Assembly: GCF_902826855.1 (NCBI RefSeq)
Contig: NZ_CADEGK010000018.1
Location: 1 to 37,085 of the forward strand
Source: an uncultured Phenylobacterium sp.
GTDB taxonomy: Bacteria > Pseudomonadota > Alphaproteobacteria > Caulobacterales > Caulobacteraceae
DNA length: 37,085 nucleotides
Direction of reading: 5' to 3'
A program made the position numbers and the translations under genes. The notes below the pieces were generated by a model. It had not been told where the DNA came from, made no database searches, and saw only the letters and a program-made list of their open reading frames with translations. This document shows positions 26,756 to 35,812 of the stretch, piece after piece; positions within the stretch are counted from its first letter, which is position 1, and each line of letters starts with the position of its first letter.

Positions 26756-28510
26756 ATGAAATTCCTGACGTTCCTGACGAATCTGCCGGACAACGTGCTC
26801 GGACGCGCGTTGCGCGACGGCTACAAGCCCGCGGCGGTCGCGTTCGGCTTCAGCCTGGTATCGAACCTCCTGTATCTGGCGCTGCCGCTTTACACCTTCC
26901 AGATCTACGGCCGGGTAATGATCAGCCAGAGCATGGGCACGCTCTGGATGCTTACCCTGGTGACCCTCATCGTGTTCGCGATCTCCAGCGTCATCGACGA
27001 CTACCGCGCGCGGATCCTGATCAACTTCGGCGTGACGCTTGATCAACGGGTGTCGGGGCGGGTGTTCACCAGCCTGTTCGACGCTGCCGTGCGCGGCGAG
27101 CCCGGTCGTGCTCAGGCGCTACGTGATCTGGACCAGTTCCGCCAGTCGCTGACGGGCATCGCCGCGGCGGCCTTCTTCGACGTGCCGTGGATCCCGGTGT
27201 TCCTGGGCGTCCTGTTCATCATCGACCCACTGGTCGGCGTCATCACCCTGTCGGGGGCGGGCATCCTGTTCCTGCTGGCGGTGGCACAGGCGCGCGCCAC
27301 TCAGTCGGCGCTTAAGGACGCCAATGAGGCTGCGCTGAAGAGCTACGCCTTCACCGACGCGGCGCTGCGCAACGGTGAAGTGGTCCGCGCCATGGGCATG
27401 CTGCCGACCCTGGGCCAGGCCTGGGCGAAGCACCGCGGCATAACCATCGAACGCGGGGCCGTCGCGGCCGAGGCGTCGAACATGTACACCGACATCATCA
27501 AGGCGGTGCGCATGGCCATCCAGGTGCTGATCATCGCGATCGGCGCCTTCTTGATCATCAAGGGCGAAATCCACTCGGGCATGCTGTTCGCCAACATGAT
27601 CCTGGCAAGCCGCGCCCTGCAGCCGATCGAGAAGATCGTCGGGTCATGGGACCCGCTGAACAACATGTTCCGCGCCTATGTTCGGCTGAACCAATTGCTG
27701 GCCAAGGCGGAGCCGCCGGCCAGCGCCACGGCGCTGCCGCGGCCGCTCGGAAAGCTGTCGGTCGAGGGCGTGAACTTCGCCCCGCCCGGCGCACAGAGGC
27801 TCATCCTGTCCAACATCAACTTCGCCCTCGATCCGAACGAGGTGCTGGGAGTGATCGGCCCTTCAGGGGCAGGAAAGTCGACTCTGGCGCGCCTGCTGGT
27901 GGGCATCTGGAAGCCGCTGCAAGGCGTGGCGCGACTCGATGGCGCCGACGTCTTCACCTGGGACCGCGCGGACTTCGGGCGCTACTCCGGCTACCTCCCA
28001 CAGGACACCGAGCTGTTCGCCGGCACCGTACGCAACAACATCGCCCGCTTCCGCCCCGACGTGACCGACGAGGAAGTGGTGACGGCCGCGCAACTCGCTG
28101 GCGTCCACGAACTGATCCTGCGCATGCCCAAGGGCTACGACACCGAGGTGGGCGAGGGCGGCGTGGTGCTGTCGGCGGGGCAGCGGCAGCGCGTCGGCCT
28201 GGCCCGCGCGATGCTCGCCAACCCCGCTTTCGTGGTCCTGGACGAGCCCAACGCCAACCTCGACGCCGAGGGCGAGGAGGCCCTGATGAGGGCCATCGAC
28301 GCCATGAAGGCCAACGGCGCCACCGTGGTGATCATCTCCCATAAGCCCGGTGTGTGCCGCGCGGCCGACAAGATGCTGGTCCTGCGAGAGGGCCGCGTCG
28401 AACTGTTCGGGCCGCGGGACCAGGTCATGGCGCGGCTGATGAAGCCGGCGGCCACGGCGCCCGCGGCGCCGGCAGCGCCCGAGGTGCGGGCTGTGGAGGC
28501 CGGCCGATGA
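26756..28510 (+). CDS. type I secretion ABC transporter (PrtD/RsaD-like)
   Basis: About 584 residues: an N-terminal exporter membrane domain with six helices, then a nucleotide-binding domain. Walker A is GPSGAGKST (residues 368-376), the signature is [15 protein letters not shown], Walker B is [12 protein letters not shown], and the switch histidine lies in VVIISHKPG. There is no N-terminal peptidase-like domain, so it belongs to the PrtD/RsaD/AprD group that exports RTX proteins with uncleaved C-terminal signals. It energises export of the RTX protein encoded two genes downstream. ATG 26756 is chosen; a TTG at 26747 is an alternative and ribosome-binding signals do not settle it. The stop overlaps the next ATG (ATGA at 28507). 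Confidence 0.93.
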   Translation: MKFLTFLTNLPDNVLGRALRDGYKPAAVAFGFSLVSNLLYLALPLYTFQIYGRVMISQSMGTLWMLTLVTLIVFAISSVIDDYRARILINFGVTLDQRVSGRVFTSLFDAAVRGEPGRAQALRDLDQFRQSLTGIAAAAFFDVPWIPVFLGVLFIIDPLVGVITLSGAGILFLLAVAQARATQSALKDANEAALKSYAFTDAALRNGEVVRAMGMLPTLGQAWAKHRGITIERGAVAAEASNMYTDIIKAVRMAIQVLIIAIGAFLIIKGEIHSGMLFANMILASRALQPIEKIVGSWDPLNNMFRAYVRLNQLLAKAEPPASATALPRPLGKLSVEGVNFAPPGAQRLILSNINFALDPNEVLGVIGPSGAGKSTLARLLVGIWKPLQGVARLDGADVFTWDRADFGRYSGYLPQDTELFAGTVRNNIARFRPDVTDEEVVTAAQLAGVHELILRMPKGYDTEVGEGGVVLSAGQRQRVGLARAMLANPAFVVLDEPNANLDAEGEEALMRAIDAMKANGATVVIISHKPGVCRAADKMLVLREGRVELFGPRDQVMARLMKPAATAPAAPAAPEVRAVEAGR

Positions 28511-29880
28511 AGCTTGATCTCACCCCCCAGCGCACGGGCTACGTGACCCCTACCTTCGGTGGCGACGACAACGCGCCGATGGCGCCCGAGCTGCAGCAGC
28601 GCCTGCGCCGCCCGATGCTGGTGGGCGGTGCGGTGATCGGCGTGTTCGTCGTGGGCCTCGGCCTCTGGGCCTCTTTCAGTCGCCTGGCCACTGGGGTCCC
28701 GGCCCCGGGGGAGGTTCGCGCCGACTCGGAGCGCAAGACGCTGCGCCCCAAGGACCCGGGCACGGTCAAGGCCATCCTGGTCCGCGAAGGCCAGTTCGTC
28801 CGCGCCAATCAGCCGCTGCTGCTGTTCAACGACGTCGAGGCCCGCGCGGCCGTCGACGTGCTGCAGAGCCAGTACGACACGTTCCTTGCCCAGAAGGCCA
28901 GGTTCACGGCCGAGGCGACCGGCCGGCCGGCGCTGGAATTCCCCGCCGAGCTGATGGCCCGCATGTCCGATCCGCGGGTTGCTACGCTGGTGCAGGGCCA
29001 GCAGTTCCTGTTCTCCACGCGCCTGCAGTTGATGCAGAGCCAGATGGCGGTGCTGAACCAGCGCATCGAGCAGCAGTTGACCCAGATCGAGGGCCAGCAG
29101 GCGCAGCTCGACGCCGTGGTGGAGCAGATGCGGTTGGCGGAGGAGGAACTCGTCGGCTACCGCAAGCTGAACGAGCAGGGCTACGCCTCCCGGAACCTGA
29201 TCCTCCAGCGCGAGAGCCGCCAGGCCGAGCTGGCCGGCCGTAAGGGCCAGCTGCTGGCCGACATCGCCCGCCTGAAGCAGTCGATGGGCGAGACCCGCCT
29301 GCAGCTGGCCTCCTTGCGCAACGAGCGCGAAAGCCAATCCGCCGAGGGCCTGCGCGATTCGGAGTCCAGGCTTGCCGACGTGATCCCGCGCCTCACCACC
29401 GCGCGCCAGACCCTGGACGGCAGGGTCGTTCGCTCACCCGTCGATGGTTATGTCTTCAACCTGACCCAGTTCACGGTCGGCGGCGTCATCGGCGCCGGCG
29501 AACAGATGATGGACGTGGTGCCGTCGCAACAGGCGTTGACGGTCAGCGCCATGATCAAGCCCGAGGATGTTGACGAGGTCCGCGTCGGGATGCCGGCCCA
29601 GGTTCGGCTGACCGGACTCAACCAGCGGTTCAACGAACCGTTGGACGGAACAGTGTCCATCGTCTCCGCCGACCGCATCGTCAACGAGCGGAACGGACAG
29701 GCCACCTACCGGGTCGACGTGCGAATCGCACCGAGCGAACTGCGCAAGCTTAAGAAGGGGGTCAAGATGAGCCCCGGGATGCCCGCTTCGGTCCAACTCA
29801 GGACTGGTGAACGTTCCGTTATGAGCTTCCTAATTTCGCCAATTACTCAGACGATGCAGGACGCGTTCCGCGAGGAATAG
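28507..29880 (+). CDS. type I secretion membrane-fusion protein (HlyD/RsaE-like)
   Basis: A 457-residue periplasmic adaptor. It has a short cytoplasmic N-terminus, one membrane helix (MLVGGAVIGVFVVGLGLWASF, about 37-57) and a split lipoyl/barrel-sandwich half-motif (RPKDPGTVKAILVREGQFVRANQPLL). A long coiled coil rich in Gln/Glu follows (about 165-290), then the second half-motif VVRSPVDGYVFNLTQFTVGGVIGAGEQMMDVVP and a beta-barrel domain. It bridges the ABC transporter and a TolC-like outer-membrane channel; no such channel gene is in the window. Coupled to the transporter gene by ATGA and followed 213 bases later by the RTX gene. Confidence 0.93.
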   Translation: MKLDLTPQRTGYVTPTFGGDDNAPMAPELQQRLRRPMLVGGAVIGVFVVGLGLWASFSRLATGVPAPGEVRADSERKTLRPKDPGTVKAILVREGQFVRANQPLLLFNDVEARAAVDVLQSQYDTFLAQKARFTAEATGRPALEFPAELMARMSDPRVATLVQGQQFLFSTRLQLMQSQMAVLNQRIEQQLTQIEGQQAQLDAVVEQMRLAEEELVGYRKLNEQGYASRNLILQRESRQAELAGRKGQLLADIARLKQSMGETRLQLASLRNERESQSAEGLRDSESRLADVIPRLTTARQTLDGRVVRSPVDGYVFNLTQFTVGGVIGAGEQMMDVVPSQQALTVSAMIKPEDVDEVRVGMPAQVRLTGLNQRFNEPLDGTVSIVSADRIVNERNGQATYRVDVRIAPSELRKLKKGVKMSPGMPASVQLRTGERSVMSFLISPITQTMQDAFREE

Positions 29881-30093
29881 AGGCATCTCTGCAACACCTT
29901 GGAAACGCACGCTGCGGGGGGCTTTTTCAGGTTGCGCGAATAACAGGCTTCCGATACGTCTCCCCTTGGGCTCGTCTAACCTACGCCGCAGCCACGCTAT
30001 GGCGCTTGGGATTAAATGGACCGCTGGGACTGCTCCATCGGGGATGGGGGTCAAGCGTTCTGGGGGTCCGTGTGACACTGACTGGAGAGAATA
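29881..30093 (+). other. leader region of the RTX gene
   Basis: This 213-base gap separates the exporter genes from their probable substrate. It is less GC-rich than its surroundings. It ends with GGAGAG (30084-30089), a good ribosome-binding site for the ATG at 30094. An abundant secreted protein would be expected to have its own promoter here, but I found no pair of -35/-10 elements with convincing spacing. A small weak hairpin followed by a short T run (about 29906-29926) is not strong enough to call a terminator. Confidence 0.4.
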
Positions 30094-31950
30094 ATGGCGA
30101 CTTATTTCTTTGAAACGATCACTGACGCGCAGGCTGCGGCCTACAGCGCTGCGTCCGACACCCTGGTCTTCCAGACCACGGGCGAGTCGGGCAGGATCAC
30201 GACCGTCCGCTTCAATCCGGCCACGCCCACGGCGCCGGCTTCGACCTCGCTCATCTCGGGCCTGACCGGCCGGACGGTGACCTTCGGGCCGGGCATCGCG
30301 GGTGAAGGCCTCGACGCCAACGACCCGGGCGTGATCTTCCCGGACGGTTCGAGCCTGGTGGTCGGCACCGCGGGCGGCGACGCCCTGGCTGACGGCGCCT
30401 CGGGCACCTCCAACGCCGACGGCCTCTACGGCGGTGCGGGCGACGACACCATGGCTGGCGCGGCAGGCGACGACGTCATGCAGGGCAACCAGGGCGACGA
30501 CGATCTCAGCGGTAACGCCGGCAACGACAACGTCTATGGCGGCCAGAACGACGACACGATCGACGTCGGCGCTGGTGCGAATTTCGCCCATGGCAACCTC
30601 GGCGCTGACGTCATCACCGCCCGCGGATCCACCGGCCCCAACATCCTGCTCGGCGGCCAAGGCGTCGACATGATCACCGGCGGCACTGGCGCTGACATCA
30701 TCAACGGCAACATCGGCGCTGACACGCTCATCGGCGGCGGCGGCAGCGACACCATCTTCGGTGAGGGCGAAAACGACACCATCACCGCCACCAGCGGTGC
30801 GACGTCGACGCTCGCGATTGACGGTGGCGCAGGCGACGACTCGATCCAGGCGACTGGCGGGGCCAGCTTCAACATCGCAGGCGGCAGCGGCGTCGACACC
30901 ATCCTTGTGACTGGCGCTGGCACGGTCCAGGGCAACGCCGGGAACGACGTCATCACCGGTTCGGGCGCCACCGCCAAGGCCACCGTCCTCGGCGGCCAAG
31001 GCAACGACGCCATCGTCCACCTGGGCAACGGCGGCCACACCCTGAACGGCAACATCGGCAACGACACCGTCACGTCGGGGGCCGGGGCCGATAACGTCGT
31101 CGGCGAAACCGGCGATGACGATCTGTCCTCGGGCAGCGGCGCTGACACCGTCAGCGGTGACGAAGGCGCGGACGATATCGTCAGCGGCAGCGGCGCCGAC
31201 CTGGTGTTCGGCGGCGAAGGCAACGACACGATCAGCAACGTGGACGGCGGCGCCGACACCATCGACGCGGGCAGCGGGGACGACACCGTGGCCGGCGGCG
31301 AACAAGCCGACAACATCACCCTCGGTGATGGCAACGACCTGGTGGCGGCCGCTGGCTCCGGCAGCGATTTCGTCTCCGGCGGCGCCGGCGACGACAATGT
31401 CACGCTCGGCACGGGCAATGACAGCCTGACCGGCGGCGAAGGCAACGACACCGGTTCGGGTGGCGCAGGCGCCGACAACCTCGACGGCGGTGGCGGCGAC
31501 GACGTCCTCCTGGGCGGCGCCGATAACGACACCGTTCAAGGCGGCGACGGCAACTTCGACTTCATCAGTGGCGACGCCGGCACCGATGTTCTGCTGGGTG
31601 GCAACGGAGTTGACCTGTTCAGCTTCGCGAACGGGGACTCCGGCGTCACCGCCGGCCTGCTCGACCAGATCCAAGACTGGCAGGCCTTCGACGCCCTCGA
31701 CTTCGGGGCGCTGGCGACCGCCGTTGACCTGGCGAACTACATCGAGCTGACCTCGGCGACCTACGACGCGGCTCAAGCGTCGGCGACCGTCCAAATCGGC
31801 GGTGGCATCGACTATGTGGTCGTCCAGGTGGGCGCCGACGTGGTGGTGTTCGTCGACTCGGCCGGCAACAACGGCGGACCGGAAGACGCGGTGGTGCTGG
31901 TGGGCCGGACGCTCGCGGACATCTCCGCGGCGAACATCCCCGGCGGCTAA
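30094..31950 (+). CDS. RTX calcium-binding secreted protein (possible S-layer or surface protein)
   Basis: A 618-residue, very acidic protein with no cysteine and a single lysine. The N-terminal 100 residues are not RTX. Residues about 111-505 are rich in GGxGxDxUx-type nonapeptides (GGAGDDTM, GGEGNDTI, GGAGDDNV), which fold into calcium-filled beta rolls. The C-terminal 100 residues end in VVLVGRTLADISAANIPGG, with the acidic/hydrophobic look of an uncleaved type I secretion signal. There is no N-terminal signal peptide. Placement directly after the ABC exporter and adaptor makes it their likely substrate. It could be the S-layer protein, as RsaA in Caulobacter, but it is shorter (RsaA is about 1026 residues), so an adhesin or matrix protein is the alternative. 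Followed by a strong terminator. Confidence 0.9.
   Translation: MATYFFETITDAQAAAYSAASDTLVFQTTGESGRITTVRFNPATPTAPASTSLISGLTGRTVTFGPGIAGEGLDANDPGVIFPDGSSLVVGTAGGDALADGASGTSNADGLYGGAGDDTMAGAAGDDVMQGNQGDDDLSGNAGNDNVYGGQNDDTIDVGAGANFAHGNLGADVITARGSTGPNILLGGQGVDMITGGTGADIINGNIGADTLIGGGGSDTIFGEGENDTITATSGATSTLAIDGGAGDDSIQATGGASFNIAGGSGVDTILVTGAGTVQGNAGNDVITGSGATAKATVLGGQGNDAIVHLGNGGHTLNGNIGNDTVTSGAGADNVVGETGDDDLSSGSGADTVSGDEGADDIVSGSGADLVFGGEGNDTISNVDGGADTIDAGSGDDTVAGGEQADNITLGDGNDLVAAAGSGSDFVSGGAGDDNVTLGTGNDSLTGGEGNDTGSGGAGADNLDGGGGDDVLLGGADNDTVQGGDGNFDFISGDAGTDVLLGGNGVDLFSFANGDSGVTAGLLDQIQDWQAFDALDFGALATAVDLANYIELTSATYDAAQASATVQIGGGIDYVVVQVGADVVVFVDSAGNNGGPEDAVVLVGRTLADISAANIPGG
30424..31608 (+). 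repeat. RTX nonapeptide repeat region
   Basis: Repeated coding units of 27 bases and multiples, rich in GGC-GGC and GAC-ACC/GAC-GAC codons, encode glycine/aspartate nonapeptides. The canonical units are interrupted by spacers such as STGPNILLGG and ATSGATSTLAIDGG. The repeat also produces a long meaningless open frame on the opposite strand. Confidence 0.85.
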
Positions 31951-31972
31951 GCCTCGATCACTGAACGTTCAA

Positions 31973-32003
31973 GGGCCGCCCTTCGGGGCGGCCCTTTTCT
32001 TTT
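31973..32003 (+). terminator. intrinsic terminator after the RTX gene
   Basis: A perfect 9-base-pair GC stem, GGGCCGCCC (31973-31981) with GGGCGGCCC (31986-31994), closes a TTCG tetraloop and is followed by TTTTCTTTT. The UUCG loop on a C-G pair is exceptionally stable in RNA. It begins 22 bases after the RTX stop and is the only textbook terminator I see in the window, consistent with a highly expressed RTX gene. Confidence 0.93.
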
Positions 32004-32040
32004 GCCTGGTTTCCTTTGCCGGCCAGCGCCAGGCCACGCT

Positions 32041-33708
32041 ATGAGCGGACCGCCCATGAGCAACGCGGCGATCTACCTCCACCCCGACGCATTCGACACC
32101 GCCGACGCCCCCTTGGTCGGCCGCCGCGCGGCCGGGGAGAGCTTTCTCCGCGGCTTTCTGCGCCATGCCGATGTCGAGGCCTTCCACTTCTGGAACGTGT
32201 CCGGTCAGCCCCAGGCGAAGCTCGACGCCCTCGTGGAGCGCATCGAACCGCCGCGCCGCCCCGTCCACTGGATTGACCGGCGTGACCGCCCAGGTCTGCG
32301 CGCCCAGGGCGTGCTGCACATGCCGGGGCCATCGCTCGACGCCGAGGCCTTCCTGCGCCTCTCCTACGGTTCGAACGCCTACGCCCTGTGCGGCGTCACC
32401 CACACCACCGCCACCGAACGGATCATGCGGGTCCTCCCGGACCTGCTGGTGGCGCCCCTCGAAGGCCACGACGCCCTAATCTGCACCTCCGGCGCGGTGC
32501 GCGAGGCCGTCGAGACCCAGCTGTCGATGATGCGAGACTACCTGAAGGCCCAGTTCGGCCCGCGCCAGCGCCCGGAGCTGATGCGGACCACCATCCCCCT
32601 GGGTGTCAACACCGAGGACTTCGCCCCATCGCCGCGGAGCCGCACCGAGTGGCGCGCCAAGCTGGGCGTCCCGGCCGAGGCGGTCGTGGCTCTCTACGTC
32701 GGCCGCCATAGCGTCAAGACGAAGATGAACCCTGCCCTGATGGCGATGGCCCTCGAACGCGCCGCCGGCAAGACCGACAGGCAGATTTGCTGGCTTAACT
32801 CCGGCTGGGTCGAACCCGCCTCGGCGGAGGCCACCTTCCACGAGGAGGTCCGAGCCCTCTGCCCGTCGGTCACCTACCTCACCGTCGATGGCCGCCAGCC
32901 CGAGGTCCGGTTCTCCATCTGGTCGGCCGCCGACCTGTTCCTCAGCTTCCCGGACAACATCCAGGAGACCTTCGGCCTGACCCCGATCGAAGCGATGGCG
33001 GCCGGGCTGCCGTGCGTGGTCAGCGACTGGAACGGCTACAAAGACACCGTCCGCCATGGCGTCGACGGCTTCCGCATCCCGACTCTAGCGCCACGCGCGG
33101 GCCTGGGCGGGGACCTCGCCCACTGGTTCGCCAGCGGCTGGCTCAACTACGAGAACTACGTGGGCGCCGCGGCGCAGTACACCGCCGTCGACCTCGCCGC
33201 CGCGGAGGCCGCCATCCTGGCGCTGGTCGAGGACGAGGGCCGCCGGCGGACCATGGGCGCGCAGGCTGCCCAGCGCGCCCGCGAAGTGTTCGACTGGCGG
33301 GCGATCATCCCCCAGTATCAGGAGCTCTGGGCCGAGCAGGACGCACGCCGCCGCGGCTCGACGGCCGACGTGCTGTCGCGTCCCACCCCCTACCGGCCGG
33401 ATCCCTACACCCTCTTTGCCAGCTATCCGTCGCGGTCGCTTCAGCGTTCCGACCTGGTGACGCTGCAACCGGGCATGGATTGGCCGACGGCCGAGGCGCG
33501 CCTGGCCGGCCCGCTGGCCGCCTATAGCGCCCTCAACCGGCCCGTCGCCGCTGAACTGTCCGTCGTGCTTGGCCGCCTGGCCAGCGGCGGCCCCGCGACG
33601 GTGGCGGAGTTGCTGGGGCTGGTCGCCCCGGAGCGCAGGAGCTACCTGGAGCGAGGCCTGATCTGGATGGCCCGCCACGACGTGGTGGCGATCCATCGCG
33701 CTGACTAG
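32041..33708 (+). CDS. glycosyltransferase, GT4-like (paralogue of the gene at 12509)
   Basis: About 555 residues. The GT-B donor-binding region has VVALYVGRHSVKTKMNPALM and the group-1 signature ETFGLTPIEAMAAGLPCVVSD. The C-terminal extension (RPDPYTLFASYPSRSLQ to the end, with LERGLIWMARHDVV) parallels that of the gene at 12509; parts of the signature region are identical at the DNA level. The two genes are about 18 kb apart and bracket the export and secretion genes. The start is uncertain between ATG 32041 and ATG 32056; the second sits closest to the first core strand (AAIYLHPDAF). It begins just after the RTX terminator, so it probably has its own promoter or depends on read-through. 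Confidence 0.86.
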   Translation: MSGPPMSNAAIYLHPDAFDTADAPLVGRRAAGESFLRGFLRHADVEAFHFWNVSGQPQAKLDALVERIEPPRRPVHWIDRRDRPGLRAQGVLHMPGPSLDAEAFLRLSYGSNAYALCGVTHTTATERIMRVLPDLLVAPLEGHDALICTSGAVREAVETQLSMMRDYLKAQFGPRQRPELMRTTIPLGVNTEDFAPSPRSRTEWRAKLGVPAEAVVALYVGRHSVKTKMNPALMAMALERAAGKTDRQICWLNSGWVEPASAEATFHEEVRALCPSVTYLTVDGRQPEVRFSIWSAADLFLSFPDNIQETFGLTPIEAMAAGLPCVVSDWNGYKDTVRHGVDGFRIPTLAPRAGLGGDLAHWFASGWLNYENYVGAAAQYTAVDLAAAEAAILALVEDEGRRRTMGAQAAQRAREVFDWRAIIPQYQELWAEQDARRRGSTADVLSRPTPYRPDPYTLFASYPSRSLQRSDLVTLQPGMDWPTAEARLAGPLAAYSALNRPVAAELSVVLGRLASGGPATVAELLGLVAPERRSYLERGLIWMARHDVVAIHRAD

Positions 33709-33900
33709 GCCGGCGTGCGTCCGTCGCAAACGCAGATGGCCGGGCGATGAACCCTGCGATCCGCCACCCGGCCAATGCGACACAGCCATGGAGAGCTAGG
33801 CTGAGGGCTCACGCTAGCCGAAAGCTCCACCGTCGAAAAGGCGGCGCCAGATCACGTCTCGGTCATTGCGGCGGGTCACGGCGAGCCTTCGCCGCACGCC

Positions 33901-34908
33901 TCACAGCGCGATCTCCAGGTGTCGGCTCAGCGCCACGGCGCCTTTGCGCCAGACCCGATACTCGGCGGTGTAACGTCCGCTGGACCAACCGGTCGGCGGG
34001 CGGCGCTTGCCGATGTAGGTGAACTCCTGGGCGCGCCAGCGGGCGAGGGGCGGCCGGCGGCTCTGCGTCAGCACCTTGCCGTCCGGCCCCCTGAGCACGA
34101 GCTCGATCTCGTCGCCCGGCAGCAACGCGATGGCGCGCCCGTAGGCGATCAGCCACGGCGAGGCGGCGGTGAACGGGCGGATGCGGCCTTCCTCCAGGTC
34201 TTCCTGCTGGAATTGGGCCTCGGTGAAGCCGGCGTTGAGGATGGCCCCGGCGTGGTAGGCCATCTGGGCCTGCGCCTGCGGCGTCCACAGGCTCGTCTGA
34301 GGGCGGCAGCTGCCGGGCGGCGTCGGCGCCGGCGCGAACGGGTCGACCACCTGACCGTTGTGGCGGACGCTCAGGTGCAGGTGCGGGAACTCCGTGTTCC
34401 CGGAGAGACCGACGCGGCCCAGGGCCGTGCCCGCGACCACAGGCTGGCCGACCTTCACGACGATGCTGCCGCGGGCCATGTGGCAGTACTGGGTCTCCCA
34501 GCCGCCGCCGTGGTCGACGACCACGCCGTTGCCGCACTCCGCATTGGCGACCGAAGGGGCCCCTTCGGCACGGATCGAGATGTCGGCCACGCCATCGCGC
34601 AGTCGCGCGACCTTGCCGGGCGCCGCCGCCAGGACCGCCACGCCGCGCCGCAACGCCACCATCGAGGGCAGGCGGATGTCGATCCCGGAGTGGGCGTTGT
34701 AGGTCTGTAGGCCGCAGCGGTAATCCTGGGTTCCCGGCCCGGGGTCACGGTCCACATAGTGCTGGATCTCGCAGGTCCGGCCCGGTTGGCAGGCCAGCGG
34801 GAAGGCCAGCGCCGGGGCGGGCGCGCCAGCAGGCGGCTGCGAGGCGGGGGCGGTAGAGGCGGCAGGGGCGGCCAGGCCGGCCGCAAGGGCGAGGGCGGCT
34901 AGTCTCAT
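33901..34908 (-). CDS. M23-family peptidase (LytM-like), exported
   Basis: A 335-residue protein with a signal peptide (MRLAALALAAGLAAPAAS) and a proline/alanine linker. The M23 domain keeps the zinc ligands: H73 and D77 in HSGID, and H178 in HLHLSV with H176 as the catalytic partner. All are present, so it should be an active zinc peptidase that cuts peptide crosslinks in peptidoglycan or a periplasmic protein. Cysteines at 40, 46, 65, 125 and 142 may form disulfides. The C-terminal 120 residues after the M23 domain (from about 215) are of unknown function, with beta-rich, accessory-like sequence. The 192 bases between it and the convergent 32041 gene show nothing recognisable. Confidence 0.88.
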   Translation of the reverse strand: MRLAALALAAGLAAPAASTAPASQPPAGAPAPALAFPLACQPGRTCEIQHYVDRDPGPGTQDYRCGLQTYNAHSGIDIRLPSMVALRRGVAVLAAAPGKVARLRDGVADISIRAEGAPSVANAECGNGVVVDHGGGWETQYCHMARGSIVVKVGQPVVAGTALGRVGLSGNTEFPHLHLSVRHNGQVVDPFAPAPTPPGSCRPQTSLWTPQAQAQMAYHAGAILNAGFTEAQFQQEDLEEGRIRPFTAASPWLIAYGRAIALLPGDEIELVLRGPDGKVLTQSRRPPLARWRAQEFTYIGKRRPPTGWSSGRYTAEYRVWRKGAVALSRHLEIAL

Positions 34909-34947
34909 GGGCGCGAACCTGGCCAGGCCACGGGGCGGAACTGTGGC

Positions 34948-35691
34948 CTAGCCATAACGGATGCCGGTCAGGTCGGCGAGCCGCGCGGCGTCGTCGGCGT
35001 AGACCCGGCGCAGATGCGCCACGTCCTCCTGCGTCAGCTCCGAAGGATAGGCCATTTCCTGGCCCACATGCGTCTCCCGCCGCCTGGGCGCCGCGGCGTT
35101 CGGAAGGCCCAGGAAGCCACGCACGGCCATGAGCGCCGGCGCGGGATCGGCGCGCAAATCTTCGGCGCGCAGGATCAGCACCTGTTCGCGTGGGAACAGC
35201 CTGAACAGCCGCTCCAGCTGCTCGGCGTAGAAGCCGCGTTCGACGTAGGAGAACTCCCGGTGATGGCCCCAGGGTTCGGCGTCGAACAGTCGTTGCCGCC
35301 CCTGGCGGATGCACCAGCCGAACGGCTGCGTCTCGGGCCCGCGAGCATACTCCATCCGCCACTGCGACCAGGCCCGCTGCACCGGGTCGCGCAGGGTGAT
35401 GATCAGCTTCATGGCCGGGTTGTAGGCGCGGATCCGTTCCACGCTGTTGGGCCAGTAGATGTAGATGGGCGTCGCCTCGCCGCATGGGCGACCATCAGGC
35501 GCGGGAAAGTGGGCGTGGTAGGCGCCGTAGTCTGGTGATGCCCAATCCACCGTCTCGTCATCAAAGTAGTGGACCTCCTTCTCGTCGGAGAGGGCGATGT
35601 CCGGATAGTCCCCGAGATAGTCGAACAGCGCCGTCGTCCCACCCTTCTGGGCTCCGGCGATGAGGAAGGTGACGCGAGGCGGCTCGGCCAT
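34948..35691 (-). CDS. PAPS-dependent sulfotransferase family protein
   Basis: A 247-residue sulfotransferase. The 5'-phosphosulfate loop is LIAGAQKGGTTALFDYL near the N-terminus and the 3'-phosphate site is ITLRDPVQRAWSQWRMEY. The segment KEVHYFDDETVDWASPDYGAYHAHFP and the late YVERGFYAEQLERLFRLFPREQVLILRAEDLRADP are typical of the heparan-sulfate N-sulfotransferase-like (NodH/carbohydrate) group. The probable job is transferring sulfate to a sugar of the surface glycan. ATG 35691 is chosen because it lies directly before the P-loop strand; the frame to 35751 runs into the divergent promoter region. It is divergent from rfbF across about 120 bases. Confidence 0.9.
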   Translation of the reverse strand: MAEPPRVTFLIAGAQKGGTTALFDYLGDYPDIALSDEKEVHYFDDETVDWASPDYGAYHAHFPAPDGRPCGEATPIYIYWPNSVERIRAYNPAMKLIITLRDPVQRAWSQWRMEYARGPETQPFGWCIRQGRQRLFDAEPWGHHREFSYVERGFYAEQLERLFRLFPREQVLILRAEDLRADPAPALMAVRGFLGLPNAAAPRRRETHVGQEMAYPSELTQEDVAHLRRVYADDAARLADLTGIRYG

Positions 35692-35812
35692 GGCCTCTAA
35701 TCCCGTGCGCCGGCGGTGCGGGCAAGCCCCGCTTCGCGATTGGGCTGACACCCGCTAAGAGCGTCCCATGTGACGGCGCGCCATCGGGCGCGGCCCCTGG
35801 CAAGGCTGGACG

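Noticed and set aside
29906..29926. Possible terminator after the HlyD-type gene
   Set aside because: The stem is only 4 base pairs (CGCA/TGCG) and separated from the T run by a G run, so it is too weak to call.
29830..31794. A 654-codon open frame on the minus strand opposite the RTX gene
   Set aside because: It is the antisense of the regular Gly/Asp repeat codons, which cannot create stops in that frame; the predicted protein is low-complexity Val/Ala and lacks a plausible start, and the plus-strand RTX protein is clear.
33709..33900. Possible small gene or structured RNA between the glycosyltransferase and the M23 peptidase
   Set aside because: Only a short GCTAG/CTAGC inverted repeat and weak stems are visible; no start with a ribosome-binding site and no conserved motif.
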